From Lactiplantibacillus xiangfangensis (lineage in GTDB: Bacteria > Bacillota > Bacilli > Lactobacillales > Lactobacillaceae), in the NCBI RefSeq assembly GCF_001438845.1, contig NZ_JQCL01000012.1, forward strand, positions 1 to 64,000: a DNA stretch of 64,000 nt, written 5' to 3'. Below are positions 51,598-59,210 of the stretch, piece after piece; positions within the stretch are counted from its first letter, which is position 1; each line of letters starts with the position of its first letter. The position numbers and the translations under genes were made by a program. A model generated the notes under the pieces. That model did no database searches. It saw only the letters and a list, made by a program, of their open reading frames with translations, and had not been told where the DNA came from.

Positions 51598-51802
51598 AAA
51601 AAAAGCCACTACATCAAGGATGCAGTGGTCAAGGAGTAGGAAACATCAAAGTGGGGGCTTTGATGAACCCCATTCATAAGACTTGGGGGAGTCCATGAAT
51701 GAAAATAATCACTAGTCGACGTTATGGCAGCAACGCCACTAATAATCTAAAAACTAAAGAATATTAAGGATTGACAGTCAGTTGGTCACTTACTATCAAT
51801 CT
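51598..51802 (-). ncRNA. candidate small RNA 3 with C-rich anti-SD loops
   Basis: On the minus strand a full promoter (-35 TTGCAG 51837-51832, 17-bp spacer, -10 TATAAT 51814-51809) leads into about 205 nt. The 3' half has CATTCATGGACTCCCCCAAG as the first arm and loop of a stem (loop CTCCCCC), then CATCAAAGCCCCCACTTTG as a second (loop CCCCC). A linker TTTCCTACTCCTTGA and a terminator CCACTGCAT/ATGTAGTGG with seven T residues (51628-51598) complete it. The layout matches the other two candidates, but its promoter differs. Confidence 0.72.
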
Positions 51803-51808
51803 GCGACT

Positions 51809-51837
51809 ATTATAAGTGCAAACCCTAGCGGCTGCAA
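51809..51837 (-). promoter_or_regulatory. sigma-A promoter of small RNA 3
   Basis: TTGCAG, 17 bp, TATAAT on the minus strand. Unlike small RNAs 1 and 2 it has a recognisable -35 and no GTGAA tandem. Confidence 0.7.
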
Positions 51838-51854
51838 CTAATTGAGCTGATTAA

Positions 51855-52406
51855 TTATTTTAAGGTGATGCGTGGTTGGAAGTCGGCTGCAAATAATCCC
51901 ATGTGGTATAAATCGTAGCGATGCCCGTCCCGCATGACGGCCCGTACGTTGGTCCCTTCGAATTCAAAGCCGCTATTTTGGTAAACTGCGATGGCGGATT
52001 GGTTTGTTGCGATGACGTCCAAACAGACCTTATAAAGGTTCAACTCGTTGAAACCATAATTGAGCATAAGATTTAACGTCTCGGTGCCATAACCTTGACC
52101 GCGATCGCTGGGGTCGCCAATCGCGATGGCTAACTGCGCAATTTGGTTTGTCCATTCGATATTGTATAACGTGACAAAGCCTAGTAAGCGATCGTCGTCT
52201 GAACTGTGGACGTGAAAATAAAACTCGGTATTTCGATCCAAATTACGGTAAGTTCGTTCCAAGTCTTCACCGGATAGCGGGCGTGCGGGTGCGGTGTCCA
52301 TCCGCCGCATAAAGTCGGCGTCGGTGTACCAATCACTAATTTCATCAAAGTCTTCGGGTTGAGGCACGGCCAAAGTGACGCGCGGTCCGACTAAAATATT
52401 TTTCAA
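51855..52406 (-). CDS. GNAT family N-acetyltransferase (RimJ/RimL-like)
   Basis: Acetyltransferase of 183 residues. GPRVTLAVPQPEDFDEISDWY is the typical start of the RimJ/RimL group, GDPSDRGQGYGTETLNLMLNYGF carries the acetyl-CoA loop (family Q/RxxGxG/A), and NLYKVCLDVIATNQSAIAVYQNSGFEFEG the last strand and helix. Target could be a ribosomal protein N terminus, an amino acid or a drug. The start is TTG, supported by GAGGGA six bases upstream; the first ATG is further in. Confidence 0.9.
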   Translation of the reverse strand: MKNILVGPRVTLAVPQPEDFDEISDWYTDADFMRRMDTAPARPLSGEDLERTYRNLDRNTEFYFHVHSSDDDRLLGFVTLYNIEWTNQIAQLAIAIGDPSDRGQGYGTETLNLMLNYGFNELNLYKVCLDVIATNQSAIAVYQNSGFEFEGTNVRAVMRDGHRYDLYHMGLFAADFQPRITLK

Positions 52407-52596
52407 ATAAGGTCCCTCGTTTACTAAATTAATTTTCTGAAAAGAAGTTTGATTCCATCATAAGCCACTTTAGCGTAAAGGGCTACTATCAAGAAATTTA
52501 CAATTTTTTTATATGATGGGTTGGTTAAACTTTACGTTTGCTAGTTATATTATAGGTAGCCGTTTGGTGAATCTGCAAGGTAGAGAAGTGATTAGT

Positions 52597-53442
52597 ATGC
52601 AGCGCTTACACGTGATTCAAATTTCTGATCCACATTTGACGCCCCATGGCCAAGTATCGGTGCACCACCAACAAATCGATCCTTGGGTCAAATTGGCAAC
52701 GATTATTGACGACATCCGGCAACTGCCGTTTCAACCTGATTTGATTGTATTTACCGGTGACCTGATTCATGACGGTGGTGCTGATGATTATCAGCGGTTG
52801 CACGCCGTTATTCACACGATGAAGTCAGAATTTAACTGTCATGTCCGGGTGATCTTGGGTAACCATGACTGTCGGGAAGCCTTCTATGAAGGTTATTTAC
52901 CCGCTGATCCGGGACCCTATTACGCGAACCGGATGCGGTTGGGCAACAATGACTTTTATTTTCTGGATTCAAAAGTCAGCGGGTATGAAGCTGGGTGGTT
53001 AGCCCCGGAACAGCTAAAATGGTTAGGCAAGCATCTGCGGCAAGCGCCGACGAAGCGGGCCTTTTTGTTCTTACATCATCCGCTAGACGGACCAACGATG
53101 ACTAACATGCACTACGCAATTTTACAAAATACACCAGCGCTACTCTCAGTTTTGCGGGGCCATAACGTGGGTGGGGTGTTTACTGGGCACGTTCATTTCT
53201 CGACGAGCTACGTTATCGGTGACCACGTTTTAAACGTCGTTGCCGGTTCGGCTTCCTACGACGTTAATTGTATTAATCCGCATCAGCATCGTATCCGTGA
53301 GAGCAGTCGTTATCAGATTATTACGATTGACCACGGGCAAGTCGGGATTGTTGAGCGGCAATTACTACAAGGGTCAGCCATTATTGATCAGCTGTCCATT
53401 GGCAGTACGCGATTTATCGGCAAGCGACCGACCGGCTACTAA
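52597..53442 (+). CDS. calcineurin-like metallophosphoesterase (CpdA/Icc-type)
   Basis: Cytoplasmic protein of 281 residues. All five metal-site motifs are present: SDPHLTPHG (DxH), FTGDLIHDGG (GD), LGNHDC (GNHD), FLHHPL (H) and TGHVHFS (GHxH). The family includes cyclic nucleotide phosphodiesterases and phospholipid or nucleotide phosphatases; the SNARE of motifs does not fix the substrate. Upstream ATGs exist at 52513, but ATG 52597 follows AGAGAAGTGATT and starts at the first strand MQRLHVIQISD. Confidence 0.9.
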   Translation: MQRLHVIQISDPHLTPHGQVSVHHQQIDPWVKLATIIDDIRQLPFQPDLIVFTGDLIHDGGADDYQRLHAVIHTMKSEFNCHVRVILGNHDCREAFYEGYLPADPGPYYANRMRLGNNDFYFLDSKVSGYEAGWLAPEQLKWLGKHLRQAPTKRAFLFLHHPLDGPTMTNMHYAILQNTPALLSVLRGHNVGGVFTGHVHFSTSYVIGDHVLNVVAGSASYDVNCINPHQHRIRESSRYQIITIDHGQVGIVERQLLQGSAIIDQLSIGSTRFIGKRPTGY

Positions 53443-53507
53443 ATTAGATAGCGCTTACACCGATTTGGGCGTATACTTGGTGCAATTAATATAAGGGGGC
53501 TTGCACG

Positions 53508-53738
53508 ATGTTTAAACGTTGTTGTCAACACCACTCATCACGAAAACCACTTTCACGCCACGTTGTTCAACGGATTTTGCCGCTGGCGGCATTAGAAGTG
53601 ACGGCTAGTGCAATCGTGATTACCGATATTTTAAAAGCGAAGTCCGTGCGCCGTGGGCATAAACTAGGTTGGTTACTACTGGCCTTTGTGCAGCCGATTG
53701 GCCCGTGGCTCTATTTTGCATTTGGTCAGAAACGTTAA
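53508..53738 (+). CDS. small PLDc_N-domain membrane protein
   Basis: Protein of 76 residues with two membrane helices (about 24-42 and 53-71). The second half, GHKLGWLLLAFVQPIGPWLYFAFGQKR, matches the PLDc_N domain, which forms the membrane anchor of cardiolipin synthases but also occurs alone. The N terminus is rich in Cys, His and basic residues (KRCCQHHSSRK). Free-standing members have no known activity. RBS AAGGGGG. A bidirectional terminator follows. Confidence 0.82.
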   Translation: MFKRCCQHHSSRKPLSRHVVQRILPLAALEVTASAIVITDILKAKSVRRGHKLGWLLLAFVQPIGPWLYFAFGQKR

Positions 53739-53750
53739 TTGAAATAAAGA

Positions 53751-53803
53751 AACGTGGATCGGGTTATCACACAATCAGAGGTGTGACGACCGATCCACGT
53801 TTT
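53751..53803. terminator. bidirectional terminator before perR
   Basis: AACGTGGATCGG pairs with CCGATCCACGTT, with an inner TCACAC/GTGTGA stem. T runs occur on both sides. Confidence 0.88.
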
Positions 53804-53839
53804 AACTAAAATACGATAGCTAACCGCTTCAACGTTTAA

Positions 53840-54325
53840 TTAAGCTTCATTACGGGTTAAGTTCAACCGTCTTAGATCCGCAGTCTTTGTGACTTGTAAA
53901 AGTTTTTGGCAGTCGGGGCATAGCCCGTAAACTTCCATATTATGTCCCGTCACGAGGTAACCTGATAATTCGGCTGCCTTAGTTTCAACACCGGATAGGT
54001 CGGGTTCAAAAACGTCAGTAATTTTACCGCAATTTTCACACACGACGTGGTAATGAGGCCGTCCGAAGAAGTCGTAGTGGGTACCGGCGTCACCGTTTTG
54101 CAATTCGATGACAATTCCTAGATCCACAAAGAGCTTTAAAGTGTTATAAACCGTCGCCAAGCTTAGGTTCGGCAGTTGGGTATCTAAAGCCTGGTAAATG
54201 GTTTCAACTGAAGGGTGGTTGTGGTGCGTGACTAAGTAGGTCAAAATGATTTGCCGTTGCGGCGTTACCCTGATCTTGTGGTCTTTTAATTGTTGTAAGG
54301 CTTGTGCTAACATATCTTCTGCCAT
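53840..54325 (-). CDS. perR: peroxide-responsive repressor, Fur family
   Basis: Regulator of 161 residues with an N-terminal winged helix (about 10-90) and a C-terminal dimer domain. Structural zinc is held by CENCGK and CPDCQK. The regulatory metal set of Bacillus PerR is conserved: His of HHNHPSVETIYQAL, Asp of HYDFFG, His-His of PHYHVV, and Asp of KITDVFEP, where Fur has Glu. It should repress oxidative-stress genes until its metal-bound His is oxidised by peroxide. Two PerR-box-like sites in its own promoter region suggest autoregulation. Confidence 0.88.
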   Translation of the reverse strand: MAEDMLAQALQQLKDHKIRVTPQRQIILTYLVTHHNHPSVETIYQALDTQLPNLSLATVYNTLKLFVDLGIVIELQNGDAGTHYDFFGRPHYHVVCENCGKITDVFEPDLSGVETKAAELSGYLVTGHNMEVYGLCPDCQKLLQVTKTADLRRLNLTRNEA

Positions 54326-54340
54326 GACGCGGTTTCTCCT

Positions 54341-54387
54341 TTATAAGATTCAACCTTATTAAACCACACTTATTAGAAGGATTCCAA
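54341..54387. promoter_or_regulatory. two PerR-box-like sites upstream of perR
   Basis: TTAGAAGGATTCCAA (54373-54387) agrees with the PerR box TTAGAATNATTCTAA at 12 of the 14 defined positions. TTATAAGATTCAACC (54341-54355), next to the perR start, is a weaker match. Confidence 0.5.
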
Positions 54388-54522
54388 TTTAGAAACGTTA
54401 CTAAATGAAACTTTTGACAAAATTAAGCAATGAAATGGCACTGGCCGGTTTACGTTGGCCCAATTGCTCGTTACACTAACGATAATAAAGTCCTGATGTT
54501 GAACGTGATGGGAGGAACGACC

Positions 54523-55095
54523 ATGAAGCAATACATTGTACCCGCATTACCAACGGAACGTGCGCAATATGAACGGTGTTACCAACTTGGTTTAGAATCG
54601 TTAGTCGCAACTGAACGGCAGTTGCGCATTCAGCAATCCCAGTGTGCGGGAGAGCCAGTTAGCTGGTTTCCCCAGTTCACCGTCCGCTGTCAGGCGTTTC
54701 ATGCCGATCAGCGGTTGGACGAAGTGCGCCAAGTATTGAGTGAATTACAAATTAAACCAACGAGCATTACGGTCACGTCTGCGTGGGTCGAATTGACTTT
54801 TGAACTGGCACCCGGGTCGGCGACTGCGCCCGTTTGGCAAGCCACGGATGGCGGTCTGTGTCGGTTATACGATGGGCTCCTCAATAACTTCATCCAGACC
54901 AATGTTCAACCGCTGACGCAAATTCGAGTCGGACTATCTGACTTTGAAGTGGCTTCTGACGTTACGTCCCAGCTGATCCGGCCAAACTTCAAGCAGTATT
55001 CAGCAGCGACGTCTCGGTTGACGGTAATGACGCTGCCAGATGTGGCTAAGAAACAAGGACAACAATCGGTACGAAGGCTCTATCAATTGAAATAA
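54523..55095 (+). CDS. protein of unknown function, 190 residues
   Basis: I do not recognise this protein. The start ATG 54523 follows GGGAGG. It is soluble, with no membrane helix or signal. Predicted order is an N-terminal helix (ERAQYERCYQLGLESLVATERQLRIQQSQC), a strand-rich middle (QFTVRCQAFHADQRL, TSITVTSAWVELTFELAPG) and a basic tail KKQGQQSVRRLYQLK. It is divergent from perR across about 200 bp that include the PerR-like boxes, so peroxide control is possible but unproven. Confidence 0.72.
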   Translation: MKQYIVPALPTERAQYERCYQLGLESLVATERQLRIQQSQCAGEPVSWFPQFTVRCQAFHADQRLDEVRQVLSELQIKPTSITVTSAWVELTFELAPGSATAPVWQATDGGLCRLYDGLLNNFIQTNVQPLTQIRVGLSDFEVASDVTSQLIRPNFKQYSAATSRLTVMTLPDVAKKQGQQSVRRLYQLK

Positions 55096-55121
55096 TAAGT
55101 ATGAAGCACTCATTTAAATCA

Positions 55122-55174
55122 GCAAAATAGCCATTATCATTAGAGAATTACCTTTAATGATAATGGCTATTTTG
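55122..55174. terminator. bidirectional terminator
   Basis: CAAAATAGCCATTATCATTA and TAATGATAATGGCTATTTTG form a perfect 20-bp stem between convergent genes. Confidence 0.95.
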
Positions 55175-55187
55175 ATTGCTAGTCTGC

Positions 55188-56447
55188 TTATCCATTGGCT
55201 GGCATCACTTCATCACCCGTTGCTGGGGATGGCAGACTGGTCTGTGCCCAGACGAGTAATTGGGCTTGAATATTTTCCAAGATTTTCATTGATAATTGGT
55301 AATCGCGTTCAGAACCGCTGCTATTGAAGCTGAGCGTGCAAGTCCCCGCGAAGGTACTGGCTGCGATTTCCATGGCTGGGGTTGTTCGAAAGGCCCCAGA
55401 AAAGACGCAATTAACCACGGTTAAGCCGTGGAATTTCAAGCGTTGTTGATCGATGACGCCGAAATTCGTGTAGGTCAGCGGTCGTTGTGCCAACCAGTGC
55501 TTAGTCATTTTACGCATCAGGCTAACTGGCATCGTGTGATTCATTTTTTGCAAATTCGTCAGACGGTACAAGAAGGCGGCCCGTTCGCGTTCAGTCTCCA
55601 AAAGATCGTGAACTTGTTTGACCAAAGTACTAAATGGCGCATCCGCGTCAATTTTAATCGTTAAAAAGACGTTGCTAGTTAAGTTCGCAATGCGGGTCGT
55701 CTTTTCGACTTCAGGTGCGAAGCGCCGAAAGTTGATGGGACATGGCAAGGTAATTGTCGTGTGGCCGGTTAAAACCTGAAGCGCTTTAGCATACGCAGCT
55801 AGGATTGCTTCACTAATACCAACGTCTTGAGCCTTTGCTACGCGCCGCACGCGCATGAACTGTTTACTACTCAACATCACGTGACCACCGTGGCGTAAGG
55901 TGATGCCAGGGTAGTGCGGTAGTTTAACGGCGGTGGTGACCAAGTTAGGGTGTGGCCGTGGCCGGGAAAACTTGCGTTGTAATTGTGTCATGACTGGTTG
56001 GAGTCGACGTTCGTTTTGATAATCCTTTAAGTCGTCATAGTTGTAAGCCTGAGTTAGTAAGTAGAGGTATTCTTTGAAACCGGTGCTATCAGTTAATAAG
56101 TGGCTCATAAAGGCTTGTAAGACGTCGTACTGGTCATGATGAACAACGAAAAGCTGAAGTTGCGGACCGTGGTTGAGGTCAAACGCCGTATTTTCAGGGC
56201 TATACGGGCTCTGAACTTCGTGAACAATTTCGTTTATTGGTTGGTCGTCTGCGACTACGAAGCGGTTATGGTCGGCTTGGTAGCCGCCAAAGATTTCGGG
56301 GACAATTTGCGCCGAGGCGAGTACCGCGGCCTTCAATCGTTCGATATCGATTTTGCCTGAAAAGACGATTCGCAGCCGCATTAGCGGTGCGTCATCATCC
56401 GTGAGTAACTGATTTAAAAAGTCGAGTACTTCACCACGATAATACAA
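55188..56447 (-). CDS. condensation-domain-like acyltransferase (HxxxD)
   Basis: Protein of 419 residues in the CoA-dependent acyltransferase / condensation fold. The catalytic motif is AFMSHLLTDSTGF (H-L-L-T-D, close to the HHxxxDG of condensation domains) near residue 125, and VGISEAILAAYAKALQVL plus TLPCPINFRRFAPEVE are family-like. LTYTNFGVIDQQRLKFHGL resembles the DFGWG region, here NFG. Such free-standing proteins include polyketide- or lipid-related acyltransferases. No NRPS or PKS gene is nearby. The start is taken as TTG 56447 behind GGGGGG. Confidence 0.8.
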   Translation of the reverse strand: MYYRGEVLDFLNQLLTDDDAPLMRLRIVFSGKIDIERLKAAVLASAQIVPEIFGGYQADHNRFVVADDQPINEIVHEVQSPYSPENTAFDLNHGPQLQLFVVHHDQYDVLQAFMSHLLTDSTGFKEYLYLLTQAYNYDDLKDYQNERRLQPVMTQLQRKFSRPRPHPNLVTTAVKLPHYPGITLRHGGHVMLSSKQFMRVRRVAKAQDVGISEAILAAYAKALQVLTGHTTITLPCPINFRRFAPEVEKTTRIANLTSNVFLTIKIDADAPFSTLVKQVHDLLETERERAAFLYRLTNLQKMNHTMPVSLMRKMTKHWLAQRPLTYTNFGVIDQQRLKFHGLTVVNCVFSGAFRTTPAMEIAASTFAGTCTLSFNSSGSERDYQLSMKILENIQAQLLVWAQTSLPSPATGDEVMPANG

Positions 56448-56462
56448 TGTTAATCCCCCCAA

Positions 56463-56927
56463 TCAATTGAGTTAACTAAATATAAAAACCGTTTAATGGC
56501 TGTAAGTAATTTATAGTAAACATGAGTGTCACCATAAATTGCCTAACCATTTCCTTAATCTAACAATCAGTATAACAGACTCCAATCAGTGGGGTCGGAT
56601 GGTAAAGGGTATTTTGAAAAAAGTTAATAAACGCTTACGAATAATCGTGATTCTTTATTGAATACTTAAGGGTTGAAAGCAAAAATCTGTGCTTCGAGGT
56701 TATGCGATGCGTCGGGGCGTTTCCCACCTGATTAAATGTCACAATATGAAAATAATTATTGCAAAAGTGAAACCGGTTCCGAGTTTTGGCGAAAAACTGG
56801 TATACTAAAGTTAATCACATCTTAATTGCGGCGATACTAGTTAACTAGCATCGCCGCAATTAGGGACGCCGTTAATTAGCCACAGTCGACTAATTCGGGA
56901 TTAAATAATAGTAAGGGGCTTTTTCGT
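56463..56927. other. gene-free stretch with a 38-bp palindrome and promoter
   Basis: About 465 bases with no convincing gene. A TATACT box (56799-56804) could drive the small acidic gene at 56928. The palindrome at 56824-56861 lies in its leader. A GGTTGAAAGCAAAA near 56671 resembles an end of the mosaic repeats, but no module follows. Confidence 0.5.
56824..56861. repeat. 38-bp near-perfect palindrome
   Basis: AATTGCGGCGATACTAGTT is followed by AACTAGCATCGCCGCAATT, with one A/C mismatch. It has no T run, so it is not a standard terminator. It lies about 20 bp after a TATACT promoter box and 67 bp before the next gene, so it would form a 5'-UTR hairpin or an operator. Confidence 0.75.
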
Positions 56928-57185
56928 ATGAACAAGGAACGTAAGTTAGTTTATGTCATTTTAAATGATGAAGATGTCGAATATGATCTAGAAGAATTGC
57001 CAGATCAATACGTCGTCTACATTCGGCAACAAAAAGGCGATTCACGGGACTTAGCGTTAGTGAATACTGAAATTCAGAACTTATTTAAAGATGCCGGGTT
57101 AGACTTTGAGGAAAAGGTTAAACCAGCCAACCACAAAGCCGACATTGTATTAGCCGTTAAGCGCACAAGCGTTGATGACGACTAG
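56928..57185 (+). CDS. small acidic protein of unknown function
   Basis: Soluble protein of 85 residues with strongly acidic ends (DEDVEYDLEELPD and SVDDD). KLVYVILNDEDVEYDLEELPDQYVVYIRQQKG suggests two or three beta strands and NTEIQNLFKDAGLDFEEKVK a helix. It has GTAAGGGGC ahead of the start, a palindrome in its leader and a terminator after it. I do not recognise the family. Confidence 0.8.
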   Translation: MNKERKLVYVILNDEDVEYDLEELPDQYVVYIRQQKGDSRDLALVNTEIQNLFKDAGLDFEEKVKPANHKADIVLAVKRTSVDDD

Positions 57186-57211
57186 TTACAAGAATTAGTG
57201 GGTTAATGAGG

Positions 57212-57242
57212 GGAGTTTGGGACAAAACCCAAACTCTTTTTT
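57212..57242 (+). terminator. terminator after the small acidic gene
   Basis: GGAGTTTGGG pairs with CCCAAACTC around ACAAAA, followed by six T residues. Confidence 0.92.
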
Positions 57243-57261
57243 GCATCTCCGAATATTTATA

Positions 57262-57380
57262 GTCGAAACGTGCGATAAAAGACTTTGATGCAACCGAGCT
57301 ACGAAATATGAACGATTGAAATGCACAATCATTCGTATTCCTAGGCTATGCTCGGTAGCAAGCCGTCTTTTGTCCCACTC
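57262..57380 (-). repeat. structured repeat C, copy 2 (diverged)
   Basis: Read on the minus strand, GAGTGGGACAAAAGAC and GTCTTTTATCGCACGTTTCG are the outer arms. The inner stem GAATACGAATGATTG/CAATCGTTCATATTTC differs fully from copies 1 and 3 but still pairs. Confidence 0.75.
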
Positions 57381-57490
57381 TTCTCTTTTTGTAAGTCGTT
57401 GAATAAAAGCTAGAGTTGTAGTAGCATTCTTGGCGTTGAAGGGGTTGAACTTATAGTTTAGTTTCTATCACAAAAAGGGAGTCTTATTTT

Positions 57491-58117
57491 ATGCGTTGTT
57501 CGAAGAAAATTATTTCTGTCATGTCAATGGCTGCGGTAGTCACCGTTGTTGGACCATTGAGCGTTAATGCCGCAACGACACAAGCATCAAAAGTAACGGC
57601 GGTTAAGACCAGTTATAACAGTAAGAAACACGCTGTTACCATCAAAGGTCGGGCGAACGTAGCTAAGTTGGCCTTGCAGTATAAGGGCAAGAAGATTGCC
57701 AACGTTAAAGTAAAGTCCGGAAAATTTTCCGTGACAAAGGCCTTTAAAGGCTACGGGGCCTTCAAACTGGTTCACGGCACTAAAAATTTAAAAACGATTT
57801 CATCATCCAAATATGCGACACCAAGAATTAATTTGGTCATTGCAGAACGGACGACCAAGGGGATGCACTATAAGATTACCGGTCCCAAGAATGCTAAGTT
57901 AGTGATTGCTAGAAAAGGCAAAACGATTAAGACTGTCAAAACGGCCAAAACGATGACTAAGGTGTACTTGAAGAATGCCTTAATCAAGAATAGTAGCAAG
58001 CATTTAACCATGACCCAACGGACTAGCAACAAGAAAACGAGTCGGGCGTATACGTTGCCAGCACTCAAAGTTGGGGTTAAGCAAGTGATTAATACTGATG
58101 ATGTTCTGTTAAATTAA
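57491..58117 (+). CDS. secreted lysine-rich protein of unknown function
   Basis: Protein of 208 residues with a signal peptide (MRCSKKIISVMSMAAVVTVVG, likely cleaved after VNA near residue 27) and no anchor, so it should be released or stick to the wall by charge. The mature part is rich in Lys and poor in acidic residues. It has two or three similar beta-rich units (TIKGRANVAKLALQYKGKKI, YKITGPKNAKLVIARKGKTI), which look like internal repeats of a small sandwich domain. RBS AAAGGGAG. Unknown role. Confidence 0.8.
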   Translation: MRCSKKIISVMSMAAVVTVVGPLSVNAATTQASKVTAVKTSYNSKKHAVTIKGRANVAKLALQYKGKKIANVKVKSGKFSVTKAFKGYGAFKLVHGTKNLKTISSSKYATPRINLVIAERTTKGMHYKITGPKNAKLVIARKGKTIKTVKTAKTMTKVYLKNALIKNSSKHLTMTQRTSNKKTSRAYTLPALKVGVKQVINTDDVLLN

Positions 58118-58162
58118 AGTGATTTATCAGAGGCATCAATCATTATAATTTTTAGAAGCTGA

Positions 58163-58192
58163 AAAGGCTGTGGCCATCGCCACGGTCTTTTT
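58163..58192 (+). terminator. terminator after the Lys-rich gene
   Basis: AAGGCTGTGGC pairs with GCCACGGTCTT, followed by T residues. Confidence 0.75.
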
Positions 58193-58255
58193 GCTGTCCT
58201 GACGATCTTTTATGGCATAATGGGCGAGTAACTTGAAATTTGAGGGGATATATTG

Positions 58256-58927
58256 ATGACGATTGAAGATTTATACCAAACGATGTTAACTGAAATGGGG
58301 CCACAACACTGGCTAGAACCAGGTGTACCACCCGCCGAAACACCATGGGAGATCTTATGGGGCGGCATTCTGGTTCAAAATACGAATTGGCGCAACGTTG
58401 ACTACGCCTTAGCGAACCTTAAAGCAGCCACGGGATTTGAGCCGCAGCGCTTATTAACGTTATCAGCTGAACAGTTGACCGCACTCGTTAAGCCCGCGGG
58501 ATTCTATACCCGAAAAGTACCGACGTTACAAGGCTTGGCAGCTTGGTGTGGTCAATATGATTTTGATTTGGATCGGATGCGGGCGTTGCCAGCTGACCAG
58601 TTGCGACGGGAACTTAAAGCGTTACGTGGTATTGGTGACGAAACGGCCGATTACTTTAGTATGTACGTTTTTAATCGGCCAACCATTATTGTTGATACCT
58701 ATTTACGGCGCTTATTCGGCTGGTTGGGTCAAACGTTACCGAGTGGCTATTTAAAAGCGCAGGCCCAGATTCAAGCGAACTGGGCCCCAGACTTTGTTAA
58801 AGCCCGTGAGTTTCATGCCCTGATCGTTGAATTTGGGAAGCAGTATAAGACATCTGCAGCGTTTGAGGCGTCCTTCTTAGGATCCAGTCGGTTAAGATTC
58901 GGTTTGGAAGGTAGGAAAACTAATTAA
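58256..58927 (+). CDS. HhH-GPD DNA glycosylase, endonuclease III superfamily
   Basis: Base-excision repair protein of 223 residues. WEILWGGILVQNTNWRNVDYAL aligns with the EndoIII ILSQQT segment, and LRGIGDETADYFSMYVFNRPTIIVDTYLRR is the helix-hairpin-helix followed by the catalytic Asp of VDTY. The Lys that makes EndoIII a lyase is replaced (GDETAD in place of GRKTA), so it should be a monofunctional glycosylase. The four Cys of an FeS cluster are missing. It resembles the MagIII-type 3-methyladenine glycosylases. ATG 58256 follows GAGGGGAT. Confidence 0.87.
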   Translation: MTIEDLYQTMLTEMGPQHWLEPGVPPAETPWEILWGGILVQNTNWRNVDYALANLKAATGFEPQRLLTLSAEQLTALVKPAGFYTRKVPTLQGLAAWCGQYDFDLDRMRALPADQLRRELKALRGIGDETADYFSMYVFNRPTIIVDTYLRRLFGWLGQTLPSGYLKAQAQIQANWAPDFVKAREFHALIVEFGKQYKTSAAFEASFLGSSRLRFGLEGRKTN

Positions 58928-59016
58928 GTCGTTTGTTTAATGACTATATAAACGAACATATTAAGTTAACTTGTTTGACCATTAATTCGTGGCCAGTTAT
59001 GCTTAATAGCGAAAAG

Positions 59017-59030
59017 TGAAAGCGCTTTCT
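59017..59030. promoter_or_regulatory. perfect cre site upstream of the EIIABC gene
   Basis: TGAAAGCGCTTTCT agrees with the cre consensus TGWAARCGYTWNCW at all 14 positions. It lies 180 bp upstream of the PTS gene, which indicates carbon catabolite control by CcpA. Confidence 0.85.
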
Positions 59031-59210
59031 GAATCGAAGGTCAATTGAGGTGGGGGATGTAATGCAACTTTGATAACTAGCGACGTTGGGATAATTCACC
59101 GGTTCACAATGATGGCAGTTACGGACCTGACGAATTAACCCAGCTAATGAATTAGCCGGGTGCTTTAAAACTTGGCAGCTGTGATTAGAAACAGAAGGGG
59201 GAGAATCACA

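Noticed and set aside
59040-59205. RAT/terminator pair for a LicT-type antiterminator ahead of the EIIABC gene.
   Set aside because: A weak hairpin (CCCAGCTAAT/ATTAGCCGGG) exists, but there is no strong T run and no convincing RAT sequence.
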